Shown: positions 50,936-60,200 of the stretch, piece after piece
How the letters are laid out: the number at the start of each line of letters is the position of its first letter
Numbering within the stretch: the first letter of the stretch is position 1
Source of the DNA: Bacteroidales bacterium
GTDB taxonomy: Bacteria > Bacteroidota > Bacteroidia > Bacteroidales > WCHB1-69
Assembly: GCA_017649855.1 (NCBI GenBank)
Contig: JAGCGA010000029.1
Coordinates: forward strand, 1-64,000
DNA length: 64,000 nucleotides
Reading direction: 5' to 3'
Notes under the pieces: model-generated
Told to the model about the DNA's origin: nothing
The model's database searches: none
What the model saw: only the letters and a program-made list of their open reading frames with translations
Made by a program: the position numbers and the translations under genes

Positions 50936-53806
50936 ATGAAAAAGATATTCACACTTTTGGCTCTTATTTGTTGTATGACCTGGTCCTACTCCCAAGTTAT
51001 CACGATGGGACAGGGCACCACGACCGTCTATACGGGATGTGTCTTCACCATCTATGACGATGGAGGTTTGGCCAACAATTACAGCGCCAATCAGGACTAC
51101 TTCGTGACCATCTATTCCAACGACCCGTCCAATGCGGCTGTTTCTGTGGAGATCCAGCTTAACGGTTTTGATGTGGATTCCACGGATACACTCTACATCT
51201 ATGATGGTCCGGTGATGGCCGACTCCTTGATTCTGGCCAAGTTGAATAACGACTTAGTGGCGGAGGTCAGTTCTCCTACCATCAAGTATGCCGCCACCAT
51301 TGCCAACACGACGGGTGCTTTGACGCTGCGCTTCAAATCCGACGGAGCTGGTAGTGGAGAAGGCTGGGCTATCTTAAGTCTTTGTGAAGCTCCTTGTCAG
51401 CGTATCAACGTGATGTTTGATACCTTGTTGTCCAATAAATATCCGAAGTTGGAGGATGATGGTTTCTACTATATCACGGTCTGCCCGGGCGAGGTGCTCC
51501 ATCTGGTCTCTTATGGCGAGTATCCTGATAACAACTTCAGCTATAACCAAAACGACCAGACCTCTATCTTCCATTGGGATCTGGGCGTGGATGTGATCGA
51601 CAGCGTGGGCTATAGCACCCTGGACTTTGAATTTCCTGGCGGAAGAGGCTATGATGTCGCATTGATGATTGAGGACAGCACGGGATGCTCCTCCCATATT
51701 CCTCAGGTCTTCAGAGTACGTACCTCTGCGAACCCTATCTCCAGCTTGATACCCTTGCCACCAGCTTGTACCGGCGACTCGCTGAACTTAATTGCGGGTT
51801 ACGACCAAGTCTCCAACCTGCAGCTGGATACCGTGCAGAGTTTGCAGGCAACCACCTTGGCGGTGACGGACACCATCTTCCTGCCGGACGGCGTGGACTG
51901 TGGTAGCGGCTGCTCCTATTCTTCCCCGGTGACCTTTACCGCTTTTTCCCCGTCTGCAACGATTCAGAGCGCTAACGACATCCTGTATGTCCGCCTAGCC
52001 ATCGAGCACTCTTACATCGGCGACGTTTGGATCCGCCTCTCCTGCCCGAATGGCCAATATGTCTCCTTGATGAAGAAATACGGCTCGTCGGGTTCCTCCA
52101 GTTGCTCTAGCGCCATCCCCGCCTCTGAATATGGCTGGGTTGGAAGTACTACCTCCTATGCATTCTTCGGACGTTACTATGAGCCGGATGCCACCGCTTC
52201 TACGAGCGACAAGTGTAATCCAGCCCTTAACCCGATGGGTGAGTGTTGGAACTATTGCTGGTCTAATGCTACCAACCAAGGTTATCAGTATGCTTGTGGA
52301 AACTCAAAAGTATATGAGGATTGTAACCATATCTCCACCGTCAACCCCAACGGTGTGTCTAACCCGTATGTGGACTCTACGAACACGGCGAACATGACCA
52401 ACGTTTACCACCCGGATGGTAACTTCTCGAACCTGATCGGATGCCCCATGAATGGTATGTGGAGTATTGAGGTGGTAGATGCCTGGGGATCTGATAATGG
52501 CTATGTGTGCGGTTGGGAGATCGCCTTGGATCCTTCCTTGATGCCGGCCGACTGGGCATATCAGATTGTGGTGGACACCACCTATCTCTATGGCCCAGGC
52601 GCCAACGGTACCGAGATAGTGCCCGACACCGCCGGTACCTTGGATTACACCCTCTATGTTGTCGATGACGCCGGTTGCATTTTCGATACCATCATGCCCC
52701 TCGAAGTGCACCAGTCTCCGATGCCTAACCTCGGTGACGACCTCATGATCTGCCATGGCGACATGATCACCCTAGATGCCCACTATGATGACCCGAATGC
52801 CTCTTATCAGTGGAGCACGGGCGACCAGACCCAGACGATTAACGTGGTGACGGATGGCAATTACGTCTTGAATGTCACATCTGACTATTCCCAGCCCGGA
52901 ACGACCCTCTTCTGCACGGGTAACGATACCGTCCATGTGGGCGTCTATGAAAGTCCTCAGATCGACTACACCCACTCCGCTATCGAAGGATGCGCTCCTT
53001 TGACCATCCATATCAACAACCAATCCACCCCTGCCAATGCCGACTTTGAATGGTATGTGCTCTATAACAACGGTGCGGTGGCCATGAGCTCGCACCAAGT
53101 GAGTCCGACCTTCGAGATCGAAGAACCGGGCCACTATACGCTCTACCTCAAGGTGACGACCCAGGACGGCTGCGTGGACTCCCTGATCCGTTGGGACTAT
53201 ATCCGCGTCAACGCGCAGCCTATCGCGGAGTTCTCTGCCATGCCGGAGATCTCCCTGATGTCGGAGAACAACGGCGAGGTGGCCTTCACCAACTACTCCG
53301 ATGAGAGCGTGATGACCCAAGCCGGTTCCTCCTTCTACTGGGATTTCGACGATGGAGAGAGAGACTCCACCAATGTGGCCCCCACGCACGTGTTTGCCCA
53401 ATGGGGCGACTATAACGTGACTCTCCACATTGAAACCGAAGACGGCTGTGCCAGCGAGATCGCCCACACGGTGGTCATCGAACAAGACCTGATATTCCCC
53501 AACATCATCACCCCGAACGGTGACGGTATCAATGACGTGTTCGCTATCGAGAACCTGAACACCAATGTCAATCTGGAGGACCCCGATGAGTATCGCACCA
53601 ACAAGCTCTATATCTACGACCGCTGGGGCAAGAAGGTCTATTCCGCCAAGAACTACGACACCTTCTCCCGTAACGGTCAGGTTACACTGGGCCAACAGTT
53701 CTTCGATGGCTCCAGCCTCAACGACGGCGTCTATTACTACAGCTTCTACTATAAGGGCAAGGCCAAGACGGTGAACTACAACGGTTCGCTGACCATCATG
53801 AGATAG
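50936..53806 (+). CDS. T9SS type B (gliding-motility C-terminal) surface protein, paralogue 1
   Basis: The 956-residue protein has a signal peptide (1-20), a CUB-like domain at about 22-155 (YDDGGLANNYSANQDYFVTI), a PKD/Ig-like region at about 190-265, a proprotein-convertase P-like domain at about 325-545 (NDILYVRLAIEHSYIGDVWI ... GWEIALDPSL), Ig/PKD repeats at about 590-845, and a type B sorting domain from about 851 (FPNIITPNGDGINDVF, YIYDRWGKKVYSAKNY, GVYYYSFYYKGK). It should be exported by the T9SS and attached or released with SprF/PorP help. Its neighbour downstream is a full-length paralogue. Confidence 0.9.
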   Translation: MKKIFTLLALICCMTWSYSQVITMGQGTTTVYTGCVFTIYDDGGLANNYSANQDYFVTIYSNDPSNAAVSVEIQLNGFDVDSTDTLYIYDGPVMADSLILAKLNNDLVAEVSSPTIKYAATIANTTGALTLRFKSDGAGSGEGWAILSLCEAPCQRINVMFDTLLSNKYPKLEDDGFYYITVCPGEVLHLVSYGEYPDNNFSYNQNDQTSIFHWDLGVDVIDSVGYSTLDFEFPGGRGYDVALMIEDSTGCSSHIPQVFRVRTSANPISSLIPLPPACTGDSLNLIAGYDQVSNLQLDTVQSLQATTLAVTDTIFLPDGVDCGSGCSYSSPVTFTAFSPSATIQSANDILYVRLAIEHSYIGDVWIRLSCPNGQYVSLMKKYGSSGSSSCSSAIPASEYGWVGSTTSYAFFGRYYEPDATASTSDKCNPALNPMGECWNYCWSNATNQGYQYACGNSKVYEDCNHISTVNPNGVSNPYVDSTNTANMTNVYHPDGNFSNLIGCPMNGMWSIEVVDAWGSDNGYVCGWEIALDPSLMPADWAYQIVVDTTYLYGPGANGTEIVPDTAGTLDYTLYVVDDAGCIFDTIMPLEVHQSPMPNLGDDLMICHGDMITLDAHYDDPNASYQWSTGDQTQTINVVTDGNYVLNVTSDYSQPGTTLFCTGNDTVHVGVYESPQIDYTHSAIEGCAPLTIHINNQSTPANADFEWYVLYNNGAVAMSSHQVSPTFEIEEPGHYTLYLKVTTQDGCVDSLIRWDYIRVNAQPIAEFSAMPEISLMSENNGEVAFTNYSDESVMTQAGSSFYWDFDDGERDSTNVAPTHVFAQWGDYNVTLHIETEDGCASEIAHTVVIEQDLIFPNIITPNGDGINDVFAIENLNTNVNLEDPDEYRTNKLYIYDRWGKKVYSAKNYDTFSRNGQVTLGQQFFDGSSLNDGVYYYSFYYKGKAKTVNYNGSLTIMR

Positions 53807-53822
53807 TTGAAGAAATTCTGAC

Positions 53823-53855
53823 AAAAAAAACATCGGTTTTGCCGATGTTTTTTTT
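53823..53855 (+). terminator. Rho-independent terminator between the two type B paralogues
   Basis: AAAACATCGG-ttttg-CCGATGTTTT stem with a T run. It separates the paralogues transcriptionally; the second has its own promoter. Confidence 0.85.
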
Positions 53856-53867
53856 ACATTATTTTTC

Positions 53868-53875
53868 TACATTTG
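53868..53875 (+). promoter_or_regulatory. -7 promoter element of type B paralogue 2
   Basis: TACATTTG, perfect TAnnTTTG match, 18 bp upstream of the ATG at 53894. Confidence 0.6.
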
Positions 53876-53893
53876 CGGTGTTGTTTTGTTACT

Positions 53894-56716
53894 ATGAAAA
53901 AGTTTGTACTCTTTTTGTCGTTTTTGCTGCTGACTTCGTTGCTCACTGCGCAGAGCGAAGTGCTGATGGGCAGCCAGACGGTCGTCACGAACTGCTCTTT
54001 CCAGATTCATGACGACGGGGGTGCGACGGGTAACTATTCGGCCAACGCCCATCAGACGCTGACCATCTTCTCCAACGATCCCTCCAATGCGAGCGTGATG
54101 GTGGAGGTGCAGACCCTGGACATAGACCCGTCCGACACGCTGATCTTCTATGACGGCACTGACACCAACGCTGCAGTCTTGCACAAAATCAACAACAGCA
54201 ACTACGATCCTACCGGCACCTTCCGCTATGCGGCCACCATTCAGAACACGACGGGGGCGGTGACGGTATATTTCAAGTCGGACGCGACGGCGGGTGGGGG
54301 AGGCTTCACCCTCTTCGCCTCCTGCATGGCGCCCTGCCAGCGCATCTTCCTGGAACTCGACAGCGCGCTCTGCTCCAAGCTGCCGCACATAGATACCGAC
54401 GGCTATTACTACCTGGATGTCTGTCCGTATGACACCGTCCACCTGGCGGTGAAAGGTATCTATCCCGACAACAACTTCAGCTATAATCAGAACGACGCCA
54501 CCACCACCTTCCACTGGGATTTCTTCCTGGACGACATCGATTCTGTCGGATGCAACCAGCTGGACTACTACTTTATCCCGGGCCGCGGCTATGACGTCTC
54601 GGTGACGGCGGAGGACCAGGCCCAGTGCGTGTCTTTGATTCCGATCGCCTTTCGGGTGCGCACCTCTCAGAACCCCATCAGTCATGTGGTCACGCCCTAT
54701 CCGTTCTGCTCCGGCGATGAGCAGCTGCTGAGCTATGGCTATGACCAGGTCTCCAATGTGCAGCTCGACATTGTGGGAAGCGAACAGATCACCTCGCTGG
54801 GCGTCTCCGACACGGTCTTCCTGCCCGACGGCGTGAGCTGTCCTCCGTATGGCTACTACTACCGCTCCTATGTGAACTTCACCTCCTTTGCGCCCAATGC
54901 CACCATCACCAGTCCCAACGACATCCTGTATGTTCGCATCAAGATGGAGCACTCCGCCATCGAGGATATCCGCATCACCTTCGTCTGCCCGACCGGCAAT
55001 GTGTGCCGCATCGTGCCCGACTATCAGAACGACGGCTGGGGTGGCATCTCTCACTATTTCAGGACGAACCTGGGTGTTGCCAATCGTCAGCAGGAAGTGG
55101 CTACCTGCAACGCCAGCCAGAACCCGATGGGCATCCCGTGGAACTATGTGTGGTCCAACAACACCACCCTGGGCTATCAGTATGCCAATACCACCTATGG
55201 CTATTGCTATGAGCCCGGAAACGTGCAATATACTGCCAACCCCTACTGGGATGACGGCAATATGTCTTATAAGATTGACTCCACCGATGTGGCGAACATG
55301 ACCCAGGTCTATCATCCCAACCAGTCGTTTGCCGGCATGGTGGGCTGTCCCCTCAACGGGGCTTGGTACATCCAGGTGCAGGACCTCTGGTCTAACGACA
55401 ACGGCTACATAGTGGAGTGGGAGATGGCCCTGGACCCGGCCCTGCTGCCGCAGAACTGGTCGTATGATGTGCAGGTGGACACCACCTACATCATCGGACC
55501 GGGCGCATACGGGTCCAGCGTCAACCCGGACACCTCCGGCACGATCCAGTACACCTACCGCCTGATCGACGAGTACGGCTGCGTGTACGATACTCTCATC
55601 CCCTTGGAGGTATATCCCTCCCCGAACCCCGACCTGGGATCGGACATGGGCCTTTGCCATGGCGACCTGCTGGTGCTGGAGCCCAGCATGAACGTGACGG
55701 ACTCCAACACGGTCTATCACTGGAGCACGGGCGACGAGACAGCCTCCATTGCGGTGCTGACGGACGGGGACTATGCCCTGACGGTCACCTCCACGTTCTA
55801 CGACACCACCGGCGTGCTGGCCTGCACGGGGACAGACACGGTCCATGTGCAGGTCTTCGAGAGCCCGGCCCTGGAGTACGAGAACACCGTGGTGGAGGGG
55901 TGTGCGCCGCTGACCATCCACGTGACCAACCACTCCACGCCCGCCAACGCCGACTTTGAGTGGCTGGTGGTGGACCCCGACTTCCGTCTGGTCCAGAGCT
56001 CCCACCAGTACGAGCCGACCTTCGAGATCGAGGAGCCGGGCCATTATACGCTATGCTTGAGGGTGACGACTCAGGACGGCTGCGTGGACTCGATCATCCG
56101 CTGGGACTATATCCGCGTCAACGTGCAGCCCATCGCGGAGTTCGCGGCCACGCCGGAGATCTCGCTGATGGCGGAGACCCAGGGCCAAGTGGCCTTCACC
56201 AACTACACGGAAGAGTCCATCCTGACCGACCCCGCCAACAGCTTCTACTGGGACTTTGCCGACGGAGAACTTGACTCCTCCACTGTGTCGCCGGTGCACA
56301 CCTTTGCCCAGTGGGGCGATTACAACGTGACCCTCCATATTGAGACGGAGGACGGCTGCAATAGCGAGATTGCCCACACGGTGGTCGTCGAGCAGGACCT
56401 GATCTTCCCCAACATCATCACGCCGAACGGGGACGGCATCAACGATGTGTTCGCGATCCAGAACCTGAACACGAACATCGACGAGGAGGATCCCGACGAG
56501 TACCGCACCAACAAGCTCTACATCTACGACCGCTGGGGCAAGCAGGTGTATGCGGCCAAGAACTACGACACCTACGCGCGCGACGGGCAGATCATGCTGG
56601 GCGAGCAGTACTTCGACGGCGCCAACCTGAGCGACGGGGTCTATTACTACAGTTTCTACTACAAGGGCAAGGCCAAGACGGTGAACTACAACGGGTCGCT
56701 GACGATCGTGCGATAA
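53894..56716 (+). CDS. T9SS type B surface protein, paralogue 2
   Basis: The 940-residue protein (ATG at 53894; an upstream ATG at 53873 lies inside the promoter) repeats the architecture of the preceding gene: signal peptide, CUB-like domain (IHDDGGATGNYSANAHQTL), P-like domain (NDILYVRIKMEHSAIEDIRI), Ig/PKD repeats and type B sorting domain (FPNIITPNGDGINDVFAIQN). The last third is almost identical in sequence to paralogue 1, while the N-terminal and middle parts have diverged, with higher GC in this copy. Tandem duplication is clear. It would be a second surface protein with a similar scaffold and altered ligand region. Confidence 0.9.
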   Translation: MKKFVLFLSFLLLTSLLTAQSEVLMGSQTVVTNCSFQIHDDGGATGNYSANAHQTLTIFSNDPSNASVMVEVQTLDIDPSDTLIFYDGTDTNAAVLHKINNSNYDPTGTFRYAATIQNTTGAVTVYFKSDATAGGGGFTLFASCMAPCQRIFLELDSALCSKLPHIDTDGYYYLDVCPYDTVHLAVKGIYPDNNFSYNQNDATTTFHWDFFLDDIDSVGCNQLDYYFIPGRGYDVSVTAEDQAQCVSLIPIAFRVRTSQNPISHVVTPYPFCSGDEQLLSYGYDQVSNVQLDIVGSEQITSLGVSDTVFLPDGVSCPPYGYYYRSYVNFTSFAPNATITSPNDILYVRIKMEHSAIEDIRITFVCPTGNVCRIVPDYQNDGWGGISHYFRTNLGVANRQQEVATCNASQNPMGIPWNYVWSNNTTLGYQYANTTYGYCYEPGNVQYTANPYWDDGNMSYKIDSTDVANMTQVYHPNQSFAGMVGCPLNGAWYIQVQDLWSNDNGYIVEWEMALDPALLPQNWSYDVQVDTTYIIGPGAYGSSVNPDTSGTIQYTYRLIDEYGCVYDTLIPLEVYPSPNPDLGSDMGLCHGDLLVLEPSMNVTDSNTVYHWSTGDETASIAVLTDGDYALTVTSTFYDTTGVLACTGTDTVHVQVFESPALEYENTVVEGCAPLTIHVTNHSTPANADFEWLVVDPDFRLVQSSHQYEPTFEIEEPGHYTLCLRVTTQDGCVDSIIRWDYIRVNVQPIAEFAATPEISLMAETQGQVAFTNYTEESILTDPANSFYWDFADGELDSSTVSPVHTFAQWGDYNVTLHIETEDGCNSEIAHTVVVEQDLIFPNIITPNGDGINDVFAIQNLNTNIDEEDPDEYRTNKLYIYDRWGKQVYAAKNYDTYARDGQIMLGEQYFDGANLSDGVYYYSFYYKGKAKTVNYNGSLTIVR

Positions 56717-56717
56717 G

Positions 56718-56820
56718 AGTTGTCAGTTAGAACCTTGAACTTTGACCATGAACTATGACTATGAACTTTGCCCCCGTTATTTCTTAGTTTCTTAATTTCT
56801 TAGTTTCTTAGTTCTTCTTT
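56718..56820. repeat. Intergenic word-repeat array
   Basis: GTTGTCAGTTAGAACC, CTTTGACCATGAACTATGAC and TTTCTTAGTTTCTTAATTTC words behind the second type B gene. Confidence 0.7.
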
Positions 56821-56982
56821 TCTTTCTCCCTCTCTCTTGAATATTGCCATCCAAAAAAATGTTGGCAATTTCTCTGAAATCATACGCCAAAACTCTCCTT
56901 GCTTGATATAAGTTAGTGATTGTCAATAATTTTACCCCCCCCTACGGGGAATGCTCTTTGTTTGGCAAGTTCAATATTTTTG
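56821..56982. other. Gap upstream of the riboswitch promoter
   Basis: No gene is seen. It includes a C8 run (56935-56942) and leads to the promoter of the riboswitch transcript. Confidence 0.4.
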
Positions 56983-56990
56983 TACTTTTG
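56983..56990 (+). promoter_or_regulatory. -7 promoter element of the cobalamin riboswitch transcript
   Basis: TACTTTTG with a TTTG at 56961-56964, 18 bases before it, matching the -33/-7 spacing of Bacteroidota promoters. Transcription would begin right before the aptamer. Confidence 0.7.
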
Positions 56991-57000
56991 TTGCGGATTA

Positions 57001-57200
57001 TTGGTGAGGGACGAATGGTCCCGAGAGGGAATCAGGTGAGAATCCTGAACAGTACCCGCTGCTGTGATTTCCAACCAAGTCTTTGCGCAAGATGCCACTG
57101 TGTTTGTTTATGGGAAGGCGCGCAAAGATGGAATAAGTCAGAAAACCTGCCAGAGTTCTTTTAGGAGAAAGCTTCGGGAGGTAAGCTGACACTGCCACAT
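57001..57200 (+). promoter_or_regulatory. Cobalamin (B12) riboswitch aptamer
   Basis: The stretch carries the conserved blocks of the cobalamin riboswitch in the right order. First GGGAATCAGGTGAGAATCC, then GAACAGTACCCGCTGCTGTG (57048-57067), then the B12-box-type GCCACTG (57094-57100), then GGGAAGGCGCGC and finally AGTCAGAAAACCTGCC (57136-57151), which pairs with the 5' part. A GC-containing stem GGGACGAATGGTCCC lies at the 5' side. It should bind adenosyl- or other cobalamins and lower expression of the downstream gene when B12 is plentiful. The downstream gene is a T9SS-exported giant protein. Confidence 0.92.
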
Positions 57201-57221
57201 ACATCATCGTGTACGGTTTTG

Positions 57222-57262
57222 TTGACATTTTTCCCGGGCATGACGACGGGAATTATTGTCAA
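57222..57262 (+). promoter_or_regulatory. Hairpin between riboswitch and start codon (possible expression platform)
   Basis: TTGACA and TTCCCG pair with CGGGAA and TGTCAA, a 12-bp interrupted stem around a 10-base loop. There is no T run after it, so it looks like a translational or anti-sequestering element rather than a terminator. It ends 15 bases before the first ATG at 57278. Confidence 0.55.
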
Positions 57263-57277
57263 ACTAAAAAATATACG

Positions 57278-60200
57278 ATGATGAAAAAGCTACTTTTTGT
57301 TTTAGGTTTGTTGAGCCTTATCTGCTTGTCTATGGAGGTGCGGGCTCAGAATGTCTGGAACGGCACGGCCGACATTACGTGGTACGATGCCAGCCAGACC
57401 AGTTTTAACATCACCACGGCGGAGCAGTTGGCGGGCGTGGCGCAGTTGGTGAACAACGGCACCACGACCTTCAACGGTGTGACGTTGAACCTGATGAACA
57501 ACCTCTGGCTCAACGCCACGGGCGACTCCACGAACAACTGGGTGCCCATTGGCGGCGGTTCGCCCACGGGCGAGTCGCCAGAGACGGGCTATTCTTTCCA
57601 AGGCCAGTTTAATGGTCACGGGCACACCATTTATAATTTGTATTGCGACAAGGGCAACACCTATCATGCGGGTCTTTTCTGCTCTGTCAAAAACCCCTCG
57701 ACCATTGATTCCCTGGTATTAGTCAACCCTGTGTTGAAATCCAAAGGTATGATGGGTGCCATTGTCGGGTTTACCCGTGCTGGCGGGCAAGTGTACATCC
57801 GGAACTGTATGGTGATTAATGCACGTATAGAAGGATCAAACGGCAATAATATCGGTGGTATTATTGGCGCATCCTACAACAATTCAAGTGGCAACTATGT
57901 GCAGAATTGTGGCGTCACGGGTTATGTGTCCGGCAATTATATTGGTGGTTTGGGTGGCAACGCGGATTATGAGCATTTCACCAACTGCTACTTTGCAGGT
58001 ACGCTTTGCAGAGTCGGGAGCAATGCGGGTAGCCTATACGCTTGGTCCAGTTTTGGTAGTTGCAGCAATTGTTATGCATCCTATACCTTTGTTTGCGGAA
58101 GTGGCAGCAGCAACGGCACCGCGGTTTCACAGGATATTATGCAATCTGACAGCATGATTACCCTTCTGGGCGGCGCCTTTATAAGAGACTGTGGCTTGAA
58201 TGACGGCTATCCTATCTTGTCGTTTATGGCGGGCCTCTCTCCGACCACCGCAGAGCTCTGCGTCGGGGAGAACGTGACCTTGTCGGCCTATGGCTATTCT
58301 TCCTATCTCTGGAGTACGGGTGACACGACAGCGGAGATCACCGTGGCTCCTACCACTACCACTACTTATACTGTCTTGTGCTTCTCCATTACAGGCGATA
58401 CGGATACCCTTTCCTCCACCGTTACCGTCTATCCCCAGGCAGTCATCACGGCTGAAGTCATGCCAACTTCCGATGGTGTGACGCACGCCACGCTAAACCA
58501 GAGCAGCTTCACAGTGCCGTGTGGCGGCTCTGATGCCATTACGCTGGTGGTCACGCCCGATGTCAACTATCGTGTGGTCAAGGTGACGCTGAATGGCACC
58601 CCTGTCTATGGCGATGAGTTTGGGGAAGGTGTGGCCAATATCATGCTGTTTCCCGGTGGAACCTTGGGAGAAGCGAAAGTTTATGTGGACAACAACTATA
58701 CGGTTACAACTACCGCTGTGGATGTGAATGGAGATACGATTGATGCTTCCGCTTTGGTGGTTCCTTACGGCGCTAATGGAGTCTATTCAGTGTTTGCCAG
58801 CGACTCCCTCGTGATGAGCTTCAACAACACGGCACGTTGGAAGTTGACGGATGTGGAGGTAGACAACATTTCCGTCGGTTTAGTGCCCACTTACACTATA
58901 TATAATGTACACGAGAACCATACAGTCTTGATTACATATGTAGATAGTTGCGGCATCTATTCCATTCCATTTTTTGAGGATTTCGAGTCTGTTTCCAGTG
59001 GTCTGCCGGATTGCTATGAGAAAAACAATGCAAACAGCAATTATCCGAGAGTCAGTACCTCTTCTGCTTATCAAGGTCGCTCTTTGTACACCTCTAACTA
59101 TCAATATGATGATAATGCCACCAATGTACCTTGTCTGATTCTGCCTAAATTAAGCGACCAATTAGATTTGTCAGCTCTAATGCTCCAATTCTACGGAAGG
59201 ATTTCTTCAACAAACGGATACTTTGTGGTAGGTGTCATGACCGATCCTACGGATATGTCCACATTCACTGCATTGCAAACCGTCACTCCTGCCGCTGCTT
59301 CCTCCTATGAGTTGTGTACAGCTTATTTTTCCAACTATCAAGATACCGGACGTTACATTGCCATCAAGATCGCAGCGACCAGCTATTGTACCATGAATAT
59401 TGACAACTTGACTATCGATTATGCCCCGCAATGCTCTCCGATTTCCAACCTGCAGGTTGACTATATTTATGGCACCAATGCCACTTTGACGTGGAGTCCT
59501 ACCATCGTTGGAACGCCTGATCAGTATCATCTGATTGTCACAGACTTGTCGCAATCCACAATTACCACGTTCACTACCACAGACACTACCTATTTGTTGA
59601 CGGGCTTGTCGGAACAGACCCCCTACCAGGTCAGCATCTACACAGCTTGTACCAATGGACAGACTAGTGATACTGTATCAGTCTCTTTTACAACCATCTG
59701 TAATTCCATGTCCAGTGTTACGGTGGCTGCTCCGATTAGCAGCAGTTACAACAACAGCCTTCCTGCTGACGATTGTTATCAATATGGTTATAGCCAACAG
59801 ATAATACTGGCATCTGAGTTGGGCAGCGATTCTGCTTCATTTACCTCTCTTTCTTTCCAATGTGCCTCCGGCTCTGGGGTGCGCCACTGGGATATCTATG
59901 CTGCCCAAGTGACCAATTCCTATATTATGGATTGGATTCTTCCCTCTGAGACCGTGATTTTCCATCATATTTTCTCTGGTAATGTGACTATAAGCGGCAC
60001 AGGCCCTGACCATTGGTTTGATATCCAACTGGATTCTGCACTCCAGTACAATGGCACTGACAATATTCTTCTCTCCATTGCTGTTGACAATCTCAACACT
60101 GATTGCAGTATTTCGTATTATTGTCATGCGGATGCTAACTGGAACTATATCAGTCTTTCCGATATGAATGATAGCTACCCATATTCTTACACCAATCCTA

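Noticed and set aside
53867..56044. A 725-codon open frame antisense to type B paralogue 2
   Set aside because: Shadow of a long coding sequence; rich in His, Arg and Val and without domain signals.
57209..57277. Extra N-terminus of the giant T9SS protein from ATG 57209
   Set aside because: It would place 23 residues before a clear signal peptide and overlap the riboswitch-linked hairpin.
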